NCBI RefSeq assembly: GCF_017591435.1 | Contig: NC_059304.1 | Span: 22,144,675-22,208,674, forward strand | Origin: Portunus trituberculatus | Lineage: Eukaryota; Arthropoda; Malacostraca; Decapoda; Portunidae | Reading direction: 5' to 3' | Length of the DNA: 64,000 nucleotides | In this document: positions 46,190 to 63,749 of the stretch, piece after piece | Layout: every line of letters begins with the position of its first letter | Position numbering within the stretch: position 1 is the stretch's first letter | Position numbers and translations under genes: made by a program | The notes under the pieces: generated by a model | What the model was told of the DNA's origin: nothing | Seen by the model: only the letters and a program-made list of their open reading frames with translations | Databases searched by the model: none

Positions 46190-46680
46190 ATCCTAACTTC
46201 ATCTTGAGCTTCCTCTGTGTCCATTGTATTGGTGGTGTGGTAGACAATCAGTGTTTCAAAGTCTATTTCAGAAGTGTTCCTCAGGATTCTGTCTTGCCAC
46301 CCTCTATTATTTATCAATGATCTGTGCTGATGGTACCACAGTACTTAACATGTCTTTTTAGGTGTTAAAGCCTCCAAGAATTCAATAACATGCACAGAGA
46401 AGCCACAGAATGTCCAATTTCTAATGTACCAAAAAATTGCTGATTGGGGCAGAGCAAACCTATTGTTCCATTTCTCAAAAAACTCAATTTCTTCATCTAT
46501 CAACTTCACACACACTTTAATACAACTATCCTCTCTTCAGTAACACTTTCCCCTCTTCTACACAGAGCATTCTCAGTCTGTACATTATTAGTCATTCAAA
46601 CTGGAAACTTCACCACTCATGTTAAAACAGCTTCTTCTAAGTTTGGCATTTAGAGCAGTCTCAACTTTTCTGTCCCTGTA
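46190..46680 (+). mobile_element. Fossil reverse-transcriptase fragment
   Basis: RSVPQDSVLPP near 46270 recalls the GVPQGSVL motif. Near 46590, LVIQTGNFTTHVKTASSKFG aligns by eye with LSFAHNLNWKLHISSLAKTA of the 57-kb element. Many breaks. Confidence 0.5.
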
Positions 46681-46699
46681 TGAAGTACATTTCACTTGT

Positions 46700-48660
46700 A
46701 TGTATATGGATGGGGAGGGAGAGCAAAGTGCCACTTGCACTACATAACTGAACAGGGGGAGAAGAATAATTTTATTTAATTTCTCCTCAAACTAAGTACT
46801 GAGGGAGATGAGACCATGATAAAGCAACTTGTATGGCTATACTGGAGAATGAACTACATATAGAAAGTGCTGAAATTGTGGAAACGAAGGCTAGGGAGAA
46901 AAGATGATGGGGAAACAAGACCAAGAAAACCAAGACCTTTGTTAGTTAAATTGTCTCAAACTTATAAGAAGTGGTAGCCAGCAAACAATGGGAAAAAGCT
47001 GAAAAAATCTAGAAAGGAGAAATGCAATAATATAATCAAAGTACCTGACCGAACAATAAAGGAGAGAAAAAAGGGCAAAGAACTCATGACCACTGAAAGA
47101 AAAAGGGGGATTCCTCTCATCCTACTAGGTGATTTTAACAGACACCTGGGGTTCTTGGTTCCACAACAAACTAATTCAAATGGAGAATAAATTTTGCGAT
47201 GGATCACAAAACAAAATTTGATATTATTAAATGGAGATCCTAGATGCAGCAGAGAAATGCCTTGGGAAAACAGAGGACAAAAAAGCTCAACAGATTTCAT
47301 TTTAGCCAACCAAAAAATGTATCTAAAATTCTTTCATGTCAGAATAGATGAGGAAAAAGCACTTTTTGATCTCTCAGACCACAATCTTCTAAGTCCATAC
47401 TTTGATGTAGTTATACAAATCACTTTACAAGAATGAAAAGAAAACAATCACATACTTCAAATAAATGAAGAAACAGTGCATAATTATAAAGAACACATTG
47501 AGAATGTTCTAAAGGAATCAGAAAGAAAAAAAAAAATCTTGAAACATGAAATGTGATAATGCTAACAAAGAACCAGTGTGGCTCATCAGAAATATAGAAG
47601 AAAACACAAACAAAGAAGGTACAATAAAGAAGCACGTAAAACAAAGGAACTCAGAGAAAAGGAAAGAAAACTTGAAAGGTACCAGATGCAGAAACTGAAC
47701 ATGAAATCAATAAGGAATGCAATATCTAAACATGAAAATAGTATTACAGAGGAAATTAAGAGAGATTAAGATAGAAATGCAAAGCTGCTGGATAATATGA
47801 AGAAATTAAAAGTAGAAAGCACTAGTACTACTTGTAACAAAATAATGCTATACAACCAAGATGGTAGCAAAATGGAAATGAAAGAACAGCCCAGTCAACT
47901 AGAAAAATTTGGACATCCCTACATAAAGCTAGAAGTAATGATATAGATGATACATGGAATACTGAAAGATGAAAGTAATATGAACAGCAACATGAAGTTA
48001 CTAGATAAAAGAATCAATAAATATCTAAGTAAAAGAGGATAGAAACTAGACAGAATGGAAAATAAACACAAACTTACGAGAATACCTAGATAAGGTGACA
48101 CAGCGCAACAAAATAGGAATATAATGACATGTGACCATACAAGAAATTAAGAAAAAAAGAAAAAAAAAAAAAAAAAAAAAAGCCTGTAGACCAGACAGAA
48201 TGAAATAAGACCTGTTTACAATATTAGAAAGTAATGAAATATATATGCAATAACTTGCAAACTGCTTTAATAAAATCACTAAGAAGAGATATGCAACAGT
48301 TGGAAAACAGCAAACACAATACTGACACAAAAAAGACTGAAACCTACGACAGCTGACCTAGGACCTACTGCTCTAACAAATTCCTCTTACATATTATTCC
48401 TGGGAATAATGAGACAACTATAAAAAAAATACACATTGCAGTTGGAAACTGTCAATACTATTTGCATCTGAAATATTGGATTAGGAATACCGAGGAAGAG
48501 CTAATCACAGTGCAGAGAATTGAAAACTTGATCAGTCTACAGAACAGAACTATTTTAATGCTCCCAACATACCCAGCAAACAGTGCCTTAGGAGGACATA
48601 TTGGAGCATCTTCCAGTTATGCCACAGACATGAAAGTATAAATACTATTTGCGAAACATT
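46700..48660 (+). mobile_element. Old non-LTR retrotransposon with endonuclease relic
   Basis: ILLGDFNRHLG near 47118 and FDLSDHNLLSPYF near 47367 are the GDFN and SDH motifs of an AP-type endonuclease. A Lys/Arg-rich linker (47578-47769) follows, then traces of RT. Decayed throughout. Confidence 0.6.
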
Positions 48661-48691
48661 TGTTCAAAGAAAACAAAAATTAACTAATAAG

Positions 48692-48693
<2 letters not shown>

Positions 48694-48764
<71 letters not shown>
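48694..48764. repeat. (AT)n microsatellite
   Basis: About 35 AT units at the end of the old retrotransposon. Confidence 0.98.
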
Positions 48765-48769
<5 letters not shown>

Positions 48770-49256
48770 GAAAAAGGGGATAATAAGTGGATAAAGACTC
48801 TTAAAGCATATGTGAAAACCTAGATGTTAACGTAACACAAATCAATAAATTGTAAAAAAATAATATGAAATACAAAAATGGGACACAGCTCAATGGAAAT
48901 AAGAAATGCAGACAAAAGCAACACTACACATTTACAACTTACACAAAGAGAATCAAAGGAAGAACATTGGATAGATAACACCTTAGGCTCCAAATAAACT
49001 ATGATAGACAGAACAAACACATTAATCCTAAATTGGGGAAACCAATTTCTGAGAAAAGTGAAGTGTCTATGCTGCAATTGTGATCCAAATTTTAATCATA
49101 TTTTCTTTATTTCAATTTCTTCCACTGATGATGTTCTGCAATTACATTGTCTCTGGTTTGGTTTTCTATATTTTGTAAAATGTTTTGTTTTGCCTTATCT
49201 CACTGTATCCTTCAGTCTAAGAGAACTTCAACATTTTCTGTTAGACTAAAGGATAC

Positions 49257-49402
<146 letters not shown>

Positions 49403-49599
49403 TTTATTAATGTTCAGATCATTATTGGTGGAAGAATTAAAAAAAAAAAAAAAATTGAACACATGATCAAAACTTGAAAAAAAAGACAAGATACGTCAAG
49501 AATACAAGAATATAAACAAGAACAAGAAAAATACACAAGAGTGGAAGCCGATACAGACATTCAACCCCACGCCCACTACTGACTGCACTATATGGGAGA

Positions 49600-49830
49600 C
49601 ACGTGTCAATTGGACATTACAAGGGCACTGGCCAAGGGAAAACAGTGTTGGAAAAAAAAAAAAATCCCGCTGGTTGCCAGGCCCTGTTAAAGGAAAGTAG
49701 AAAGAGAAAAAACAAAAAAATCTAAAAGGAGGGTCCAGTTAACGTAAGAGGTGTCTTGACACTCCTCTTTTGAAAGAGTTTAAGTCATAGGCAGTTAAGG
49801 AGGCTGAAGGAATATTGGTTGAAACTAAAT
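49600..49830 (-). mobile_element. 3' UTR fragment of the poly-A-type retrotransposon
   Basis: CACTGGCCAAGGGAAAACAG, then AAAGAGTTTAAGTCATAG, follow the order seen at 56560-56720. It is non-coding. No gene is recognised from here to 50.9 kb; short AC/CT repeats lie at 50830-50878. Confidence 0.5.
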
Positions 49831-51185
49831 ATTTGCTGGGAAACGTAATTAAATACAACGATACTTTTTCCTACAATCTGTGAACAGCAGTCGAATCACA
49901 ACACCAGTAGAAAGGTAGGAATTGTGAGGTGAACGGTAGTGGTGGGAGGCGGGTGGAAAGGCTGCTACAGTGCTGACTCGTGACGAACTATCAAAGGTTT
50001 GAAAAATACAAACAAGTTAATTACCAGGAGTCAGGTGAGTCGAAGGGCAGATATAATGACAAGAAAATGGGAGAGCTGTGCTTAATTAAAAGTGAAAAAC
50101 TGTGAGAATGAAAGGGACGGTGATTGTCTGGAGAGGGAAGGTGTGGGGCCAACCAAGATGGAAGTCCTTCTTTCACAGTACCCAGGTCGCTGAGGAAGAA
50201 CCACTAAATCAAACAAACATCTACAATAACACGCTAATCCAACACTACTCTGGGAACAAGTGACAAAAAACACCAAGCTATACTCTAGGCAAGAAACACA
50301 CTTTACCTTAAAAAAAAACTGCGAAGAAAGCAAGAAAAGACGACCGCAGCTGGCCACGGACAAGGATGAGAAGAAATCCCAGCGATAGCAGTGAACAGGC
50401 TGCAGCTAAGGACACAACTGCCGATCACAGCACCATCTGGTGGTGAGCCTGCATGTGTACGACTGTTTCACGGAGGTCACAAAGATAATTAAACGATTTC
50501 TCCAAAACATGTCTCCTTTTTATAATCAAGAAATCTTAATCTGCCACTAGAACCGTAAGAAAACCCTTAAAAACCTGCGCAGCGCAGAAGTGTTTCAGAA
50601 TATGGTTCTAAGTTCCAAGTACAAATACAGACAGAATCCTCCTCTCTTTATCCTTCCTATGCTTTCAGCGGAAATTCCCAATTCAAACATGAAATATATG
50701 GCTGATGTCATTTAATCTTCAATAAAATGCTGCAGCTAATGTCAACGTTTGCATCTTTCAGTAGCCAAACATAGACGCAGGATGAGTTCGAAGGAAGAAA
50801 TTGAGACTAGTTGAGTTCCATTACCTCGTATGACACACACACACACACACACTCTCTCTCTCTCTCTCTCTCTCTCTGTTGCAACCTTAAATCATCTTAC
50901 TTTCAGTGTAAAGGAACTGACTGTGGATGAGGTGATCCACCTCAATATGTATATGTGAGACGCGACGCGGCGCCTAGTACTGTATTGCAGGATAATACAT
51001 CCCTATGTGGAGTGTCCCCCGTTCCCCTTGCAGCGCTATACAGACAAGGATATGCAGCGCTTTACAGGCGCAGAGGTACGTACAGCGGCCGCAACCAGGA
51101 AAAGCTGATGACGCAGATCTTGCCCACCGCGCTATCAGCAATCGAGTGTTTGGTCGCCGCGAGCACAAGATCTTCAGGAAAGTAA

Positions 51186-52281
51186 AGCCCCGTCCACACG
51201 GAGCATCACGCATTAGCGACTTGATGCAGTAGTGGTGTTGAAAAATTGACACTAGCGTCCAAACGGGCTGCATCACTGCGAATCTCATAACTGTGCGAGC
51301 AATCAGATCTCGGTCATCATTTGGCTTTCACGGGGAGGATGTCCACCGACGCTCTACTCTGCCAAGAAACTGTACTGTGGAGTATAGTTGCTGTGTGTGC
51401 ACCTAAAAAAAAAAAAAAAAAAAAACTTTTGAAAAAGAAACGTCGGACTTTGTGGTGCAAGCAGTGGCTTTCTCGGCGGCTTTAATAAAATATTTTTAGA
51501 GCTACAAGCAGAAAACCAGACAGACTTTGAAAATTATACACGAAAGCCATTCACTGCATTTCATGAATTGCTGAAGAAGATACATCCATATATCTGCAAG
51601 CAGGACACCGGCATCCGAGACAGCATACCACCGTGTGCTCGTCTTGAAGCAACACTTCACTTCCTTGACGCAGGAAGATCCTACACAAGTCTCCAGTATT
51701 CCACTAGAATTTCAAAATGAGAGCCTCAGCCTGATCATCCCTGAAACCTGCGCAGCCATCTATAATGTCCTGAAGGAGGATTACCTTAAGGTGACTTTAC
51801 TTTGTATCCGCCCTATGAAGGCCGGATACAAAGTATAGTGATAGTTTTCATTTCTTTATTATTTTTACATATCACATAAACAATAAAAAAAATGTTCATA
51901 TTAGCTATGTAAAATTGTACTTTGTACGGTAATATGCTGTAACCTTAATATAAACCTTTTCATACCATTAATTTGTCCGAGCCTTCCACTCGCAATACCT
52001 GATGTTCCCTAGTAAGATCTCCCATGTCACTCTTGCTTAGAGCATCGAATATTAACTTCTTGGCCAATTTCTGCTGGTCTTCACTCATATTCTTGTATTT
52101 CAGTGTATGAAAATAGAAGAGTTTCACTGCAACTGTCATTGACACACTGCTCACTGCTCAGCGATTTGAAATAGTTCCGCGTCATGACTGCATTCATGAT
52201 GCTGCGACGAGTTGAAAGTGACGTTTTTCAACTCGTCGCTTCAACACATTGCGCATCAAAATGCTCCGTATGGACGGGGCC
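51186..52281. mobile_element. PIF/Harbinger DNA transposon, decayed, with TIRs and TAA target duplication
   Basis: The left end AGCCCCGTCCACACGGAGC and the right end GCTCCGTATGGACGGGGCC are inverted repeats. TAA lies outside each (51183-51185, 52282-52284), the 3-bp TWA target typical of PIF/Harbinger. On the + strand 51440-51795 encodes a broken transposase N-terminal region (LWCKQWLSRR, HPYICKQDTGIRDSI, LEATLHFLDAGRSYTSLQYS, IIPETCAAIYNVLKEDYLK). On the minus strand 52154-51960 is the end of a second ORF with a BESS-like helix (YKNMSEDQQKLAKKLIFDAL). The DDE catalytic part is missing. The element is 1,096 bp, an internal-deletion derivative. Confidence 0.82.
52204..52239. repeat. Subterminal hairpin of the Harbinger element
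   Basis: GCGACGAGTTGAAA and TTTCAACTCGTCGC are exact inverse arms around an 8-base loop, 42 bp inside the right end. Confidence 0.8.
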
Positions 52282-52854
52282 TAAGTGAGTCGTCGAGAAG
52301 CTGTCATGCTTGAGCACAACTGCCTGGCATTCCATGGCCAAGCGACGAGGAGAGATGACTTGCAGCCGCGCGTGGTCCAGCGACAAGAGTTGAACCAGGG
52401 GAGGGAGTCAGGCCTACCGCCTGGCCGAGACCGTAATGGCCAAGAGAAGAAGCCAGCGACAAAATATGTAGAAGAGTGACGAAGGAAAAAGAGACAGGTA
52501 TCCAGAGTACCGCCCCGGCCAACTGTACATCGGCGGCGAGGGGGAGATGAGATGCGTGTGCGACGGCCACGATAAGAGGCGACGAACTACTGTATAGCGC
52601 CTGTGACAGAGCAGGGAAGAGACTCCTCGAAACAAACACCAGCTGCACCCGTGTGAATGACGAGGCTTATATAGAAGACTGACGGTGTGGCCGAGGTGAG
52701 AGATGGGCAGCAGCGGAAGCCGGAATGTGTGACCGAACAACTAAGGGAGGAGAGGAGATGGTGGCTGGAAAGTGAATTCAACCACTTGCACATTAGCGAC
52801 GATGCAGGTGACGGTCACGGTAAGAGGCGACCAACGGCAGTGTGCGTGACCCAG

Positions 52855-55700
<2,846 letters not shown>

Positions 55701-55945
55701 TTGTTATTACTTTCCCCTTTAGTTTCTTTCTTTTTTCCTTTTGCTTTCATTGTTTTCTTTATACTTCGTCACGTAAAACAGGTAATGAGCGCGTCCTCTT
55801 TATTTCGTTCACGCGGCGCCGATACATTTAGGACTAAAGTTGTGATTTTCTTTTTTTCATTTCGCACATAAAAAAAAAATAATAACGAGAACAAAGATAT
55901 CAATAAAAAGATACACTCCCATCACCACCACCACTACTATCATTA

Positions 55946-55952
55946 TTGCTAT

Positions 55953-56005
<53 letters not shown>

Positions 56006-56192
56006 CTACTTCGACTACTTATACTACTACAATCATTACTACTATTACTACTGCTACTACTACTACTACTTCTACTACTACTATTACTGCTATCACTACT
56101 ACTACTACTACTACTACTACAACTATTACTAACCACTGCTACTAACCACTACTATTACTATCATTAACTACTACTACTACTACTACTACTAT
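55946..56192. repeat. Imperfect (CTA)n array
   Basis: About 245 bp of ACT/CTA units with scattered substitutions, so older than the pure tracts. Similar arrays lie at 57940-58030 and 58200-58325. Confidence 0.93.
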
Positions 56193-56514
56193 ACACCCTT
56201 ATGCACTTCCCTTCCTCATTTCCTTTTCCTATTACTAAAATCTAAACATTTCAGATGGAAAATAGTTGGAAAATGCCGAGAAGAAACACTAAACTGAGAA
56301 CAACATTGACGAGTAAATGTCTTGGCCTGGGTTCAACGGGGTCATGATGGGCACTGAACGGGGATACACCCATCGCCTTGTTTGAGAAATTTTAGAAGTC
56401 ATTTATATATTTTCGGAGTTAATTCTGCCTTTCCTACACTGTTTGAGTCACAAAAATTTGAGTCCAGCTAAATAATCATGTGCAGAGTGGGAGGGAAGCA
56501 GGAAGGATGCGCGC

Positions 56515-56549
<35 letters not shown>

Positions 56550-57660
56550 ACGTAGGGAAGAGAGCCAGCCAAGGGCAAAAAAAAAAAAGAAAGTTAGAAA
56601 AAGGCCCACTTGAGCGCTGGCTCTCCAAAGACTTCAAAAAGTGCCAAAACCGTCAGCCAGAATTAGGGGAGCAAATGCCTCGATACCTCCCTCTTAAAAG
56701 AAGACAAGTTGTAGGAATTCGGAAATACAGATGCAGGGAGGGAGTTCCAGAGTTTACCAGTGAAAGGGATGAATGATTGAGCGTACTGGTTAACTCTTGC
56801 ATTAGAGAGTTGGACAGAATAGGGATGAGAGGAAGAAGAAAGCCTTGTGCAGCGTGGCCGCAGGAGGAGGGGAGGCATGCAGTTAGCAAGATCAGTAGAA
56901 CAGTTACCATGAAAATAGCGATAAAATATAGAAAGGGATGCAACATTTCGGCGGTGAGAAAGAGACTGAAGACAGTTAGTCAGAGGAGGGAGTTGATGAG
57001 ACGAAGAGCTTTCGATTCCACCCTATCAAGCAAAGCTGTGTGACTGGAACCCCCAAACATGCGAAGAGTACTCCATACAGGGACGGATAAGGCCCTTATA
57101 CAGAGTAAGCAGTTGGAGGGCGAGAAAAACTGTCGGAGACGCCTCAGAACACCTAATTTCATAGAAGCTGTTTTAGCAAGAGATGAGATGTGAAGTTTCC
57201 AGTTAAGATTATGAGCAAAGGACAGACCGAGGATATTCATTGTGGAAGAGGAGACAGTTGAGTGTCATTGAAGAAGAGGGATAGTTGTCTGGAAGGTTGT
57301 GTCGAGTTGATAGATGGAGGAATTGAGTTTTGAGGCATTGAAAACTACTAGATTTTCTCTGCCCCAATCGGAAATCTTAGAAAGATCGGAAGTCAGGCGT
57401 TCCGTGGCGTCCCCGCGTGATCTGTTGATTTCCTGAAGGGTTGGACGTCTCTGAAAGGACGTGGAAAGATGTAGGGTGGTATCATCAGCGTAGGAGTGGA
57501 TAGGGCAAGAAGTTTGGTTAAGAAGGTCATTAATGAATAATAAAAAGAGAGTGGGTGACAGGACAGAACCCTGAGGAACACCACTATTAATAGATTTAGG
57601 AGAAGAACAGTAGCCATCTACCACAGCAGCAATAGAGCGGTGGGAAAGGAAACTTGAGAT
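56550..57660 (-). mobile_element. Poly-A-type non-LTR retrotransposon, RT to 3' end
   Basis: Minus strand from 57660: NSGVPQGSVLSPTLFLLFIN, HSYADDTTLHL (YADD catalytic box), SDWGRENLVVFNASK, GLSFAHNLNWKLHISSL, then KLWNSLPASVFPNSYNLSSF near the C-terminus and the 3' UTR to 56550. A frame change separates the 57265 and 57240 blocks. The 5' end is cut by AC/GT tracts (57668-57767). Confidence 0.85.
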
Positions 57661-57666
57661 AAAGTT

Positions 57667-57769
<103 letters not shown>

Positions 57770-58095
57770 CCGTGTATTACGTGACGCAAATAAGTCTGAA
57801 AAACAGGAGGAGAAAGAAGACACCCAGACTGGAATGAGAGAGAGAGAGAGAGAATTTAGGGTTCACCAAATTCCGCCGTGAAGGACTTGTGTCTCTAGCC
57901 ATCGTAAACAGAACATCCTATATACTGCTGCTGCTGCTGCTGCCTACTACCTACTAATACTGTTACTAGTACTACTGCTGCTGCTGCTGCTGCTATACTA
58001 CTACTGATCCTGCTACCGCTTCTACTATTATATATAACATACCCCGAAACAAAAACTTCCTTCCTTTTTCGTACGAGAATGAGAACAAGATAATT

Positions 58096-58098
<3 letters not shown>

Positions 58099-58151
<53 letters not shown>
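58099..58151. repeat. (AC)n microsatellite
   Basis: About 26 AC units, part of an inverted duplication with 56462-56546. Confidence 0.97.
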
Positions 58152-58153
<2 letters not shown>

Positions 58154-58239
58154 CCTTCCTGCTTCCCTCCCGCTCTGCACATGATTATTTAGCTGGACCA
58201 CTACTACTTCTATTACTACTACTACTACTACTTCTATTA

Positions 58240-58282
<43 letters not shown>

Positions 58283-58476
58283 GCTTGCACCACCACTGCC
58301 ATCACCACTACCACCACTACTACTATACACAATATAATGAAACAGAAGCATTTTTCTTTTCACTGGAAGCAATAAGCAGAGGCAATACAATAACCACCTC
58401 ATTTTCTTTCTCGTTCCAGGAGTGCGCAAGTGCTGGTGTGCGGGATGGCGCTGCGCTGTCTTGTGAGGACCAGAGC

Positions 58477-58482
<6 letters not shown>

Positions 58483-58558
<76 letters not shown>

Positions 58559-58683
58559 AAAACAAGAGAGAGGAAAAGAATTGAAAAGAGCGAAAAACCT
58601 AAGATGCAGGAACGAACGAAAGAAAGATCGGAAAATAAACAATATTGATAATAACGTCAATGATGATGATGATGATGATGATG

Positions 58684-58729
<46 letters not shown>

Positions 58730-58745
58730 TAATAATAATAATAAC
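58483..58745. repeat. (GA)n, (GAT)n and (AAT)n cluster
   Basis: GA 58483-58554, GAT 58661-58683, AAT 58684-58745, separated by A/G-rich sequence. Confidence 0.95.
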
Positions 58746-58939
58746 GAAAAGGAAGAGTTTAGAAAAAAAAACGGGCCAGTGTTTCTTTCTTAAATTAACG
58801 AAACGAGAGAAGAAAAGAAGAAAAGAAGAAAAATGAAGAAACAAGAAAAAATAAATAAATGCGACATGAAAGCAACTGTAACAAAATCTAGTTAAAATTA
58901 TGAAGCATTTTGAACAATATTAAGTCAACGTTGTATTAT

Positions 58940-59471
58940 CTATATATCTTCCATTTTTTTCTTTCGTCCATTTCTCTTCTCTGTTTCCTTTCTTTTGATT
59001 TTGCTTCGCTTCTTCCTTCATCCAATTCCTTTTCATTCTCTCATTTACACTTCTTCTCGTTTCCATTTTCTTTCCTCTTTCTCTTTCTCTTCTCTTTCCT
59101 TCAATGCCTCTTTTTCTCCACTTTCTCTTTCTTTTTTCCTTCCTTCTTTCCTTGCTTGGTTGCTTCCTTCCTTCCTTCCTTCTTTCCTTTCTTCTTATAT
59201 TTTCCTAATCTTTCCTTTCTTCCTTCTTTCTTTCCTATCTTGCTTTATTCCTTTGTTTTCTTTTCGTTCCCTTTCTCATCTTTTTTCCTTTTCCCTCTTT
59301 GATTTCTCCTTTTTCATCCTTCAGTTCTTCTTTCTCTTCTCTCTCTCACTCTCCTTTCCCCGCCCCTTTCCTTCTTCCTCTCCCATTCACTGATTTAACA
59401 TTTTCTATCCTATCCTCTTTCATTATCTCTTTGTCTCTCTTCATCTCTTTCTCGTTCCTATTCCTTATTTC

Positions 59472-59552
<81 letters not shown>

Positions 59553-60055
59553 TTTCTCCTTACGTAAACCTTCCTTCTTTCTCTTTTTCCTCCTCATTTT
59601 CATTCCTTCCCTTCTCTCTTCTCTCATTTCTTTTCTTTCTATCATTTTCTCTCTTCCTTTCCTGCTTCTTCTTCTTCTTTTTTTATCACAGATCTTCCCT
59701 CTTCTTACCTTCCCTCTCTCAATCCCTCCCTTTCCTTTTTCACTGTTTTCTCTCCCTGTCTTCTTTTCACCTTCTTCTCATACTCGTTCCCTTTCCTTCT
59801 TACCTATCTACCTTCTCTCCCTCTCTGCTTCTTCTATTCCTTATTCTGTCCTCAATTCTCTCTCTTTTAATCCCTCCTTTTCCTTTTCAAATTCCCTTCT
59901 CTTTCCTTTTCCCCCTTTACCTAAACTTTGCTTCCTTCCATCCTCTCCCATCCTCTCCCTAACCCTTCCTATTCATCTTCTATCCTTTGCCTTTCTTCCC
60001 TTAATTGCATCCTCTTCCTTCACGCACACTACTCTCTCCTCTCCGCCAAATAATA
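58940..60055. repeat. Pyrimidine-rich tract, 1.1 kb
   Basis: Almost all C and T on the + strand, with CTT, TTCC and a pure CT block (59478-59549). The long open frames here are low-complexity and not genes. Confidence 0.9.
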
Positions 60056-61480
<1,425 letters not shown>

Positions 61481-61549
61481 GAAAGAGGAGAAAGGAATAG
61501 AAATAAGAACACGTCCGTACGAGTAAGACTATATAAGAAAAGGTGTCAA

Positions 61550-62665
61550 GTCGTTGTGTCTTTGTGCCAAGACGGCGAGTGGGTGACACAGTTAGTGCCA
61601 AATGGACAAGGGATGGATATGCGGAGTGCCAATGGCGGCGGCGACGTGGACAGTGCCAGAGACGAGGCAGAGAACACGGCGAGCATGTGAACTAGTGGTG
61701 CCAGAGTGACGTGGGGAGCGAGAAAGTGACGCAGTGTGAATCAGAGTGACGTGAAGAGTGAGAAAGTGATCTGAACATGACTCACTGTGATAAAGAAGAG
61801 CGTGAGGGTGATTTAAAACGACATGGCGCTTAAAAAGTAACCTAATGTGACTTGAAAAATTTGTAGAGTGAGAAAGTGACGTGAAAATGACTCAACGTAT
61901 CCTGACTCGTGCGAAAGTGACTTCAAGTGTGACTTAGAGGGATTTGGAGAACGAGAAAGTGATGTGAATGTGACTCAGTGTGACCCGAAGAGTGAATAAG
62001 AGTGAACAAGTGACGGAAAAGTGTGGAAAGAAGCCTGAAAGTGAGAAGATGACCAGAATGTGACTCATCATGACGTGGAAAATTGGAAAGTGACTCAATA
62101 TGACCTGAAGCCTGAGGAATTAACCTAAAAATGACGTGAATAATGAGAATGTGACTTAAATATGACTTAACGCGACCTGAAAGGGACTCACCGTGACGTG
62201 ACGCGTGATAAAAATGACGTGAATATGACTGAGCGTGACAATACGAATGAGTAAGAATGAATAAGTGACGGGAACATTAACCAGAGTGACGCGACAAGAG
62301 TGAAAGTGACGTGTAAATGTGACTGACGCCCGTATTCAGAAAAGCCTTGTTCTCTCATCACGGCAGTTTTCCAAAGCCACAAAGATGACTAGACGGGTTT
62401 TCAAGACAGTTTTTTCTTATGATAATTTAGAAATCTTGCCAGTTCATCACCGGAACCATAAAAATACCCTTAAAAACATGAGCGTCTTCAACTAAAGCCC
62501 TTGGAAAGTAGTGACGGTGAGAGAGCAAAGCAATTAACAAATGAACATGAGAGGACAAGTGACGAGGACGTGAATCAGAGTGACGCGGAGTGAAAAAGAG
62601 GAGACGTAGGTATGACTCAGGGTGACGTAACGGATGAGGAGACGTGGGTGTTGACTTCCTGACAT
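61550..62665. repeat. Degenerate TGACG/TGACTCA-rich repeat region
   Basis: Short irregular units such as AGAAAGTGACGTGAA and TGTGACTCAG recur; TGACG appears at least fifteen times. There is no conserved ORF. A separate dispersed repeat is embedded at 62330-62510. Confidence 0.65.
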
Positions 62666-62819
62666 CAAGACGAGACTGGAATGAATCAATGAGCTAGTAC
62701 CAACAAAACCAGCACTGAGTTGTGACAAGATGATCTGTACACGCAAACATACCACCGTTTTATCTCTTACACATCTGACAAGCTCTACAGGAAGTTATGG
62801 TGGGAGGGAGGGAGTTCTA

Positions 62820-63740
62820 GAATGTTTTAGTGGTACTGGAGAGTTTTTAACGGTGTTTTAAAAGTATTGGAGGGTCTTTAAGCATGTTCTAATAGTACTG
62901 GAGGGTCTTCAAAGGATATCTTAACGCTATTGTTTTTTTTTTTTGGGGGATGTTTCAACGTTACTGTTTTTTTCAAGGTTGTTTTAGTACCATTGAAGGG
63001 TTTTCAAGGAGGTTTTAGCGGGATTAGGTGTTTTCAAGGATGTTTCAGTGGTTCATCTGATGGATTGACAAGGTTTCTACACTATCAACAGGAGAAAACC
63101 TCCACTAAAACCCGAAAAATAGTCACTGTGATGTTTAAAAATAGTTCTTATGAGAGCAAGAATCGTTCCAAGAGTTTTCGAGGTTGTTTTTAATATTCTT
63201 GTGGTAGTTTGGCAAGGATTTTGTACCATAAACAAAGACGGGATTTATCATCTCTGTAGTGTCTCATAATAGTTTTTCCTTCTTTCTTTATGGGAACACG
63301 AAAGGTTCCAAGAGTTTTGAAGGGCGTTTTTAACATTCCTGTGATAGATGAATGGAAATATCGTACCATGAACGAGAGAAGTAAAAAAAAAAAAAAAAAA
63401 CATGCAGCGTATTTATCAACTCTCTTAGACTTGTAAATATTTCTTATGAAGCGTTTCAGGAATCTTGAGATCGTTTTAATAATTTCAATGATAGATTAAC
63501 AAGAATTCTACACCACCAATGAAAAAAATAAAAATAAAAAAAGATAAACATGTACCGTACTTATCATCACTCTTAGATTTGGAAATACTTGTTATAAAAC
63601 GTTTCAGGAATCTTGAGGTCGTTCTAATAATTCCCGTGACAGATTAACAAGAATTCTACACCATCAACGAAAAAGGATCACATGCACGGAACTAATCATC
63701 TTTTACGGTTCCTGGAAATAGTTCTCATGAAAGCCTGAAG
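62820..63740. repeat. Degenerate tandem repeats, about 45-bp then about 150-bp units
   Basis: 62820-62935 repeats TACTGGAGGGTCTT-like units. 63120-63740 holds about four units, each with AAATAGTTCTTATGA, CGTTTCAGGAATCTTGAG and AACAAGAATTCTACACCA or variants. Confidence 0.75.
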
Positions 63741-63749
63741 CGTTGAGGA

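Noticed and set aside
55900..56167. Poly-Ser / poly-Leu protein
   Set aside because: Translation of an imperfect CTA array only.
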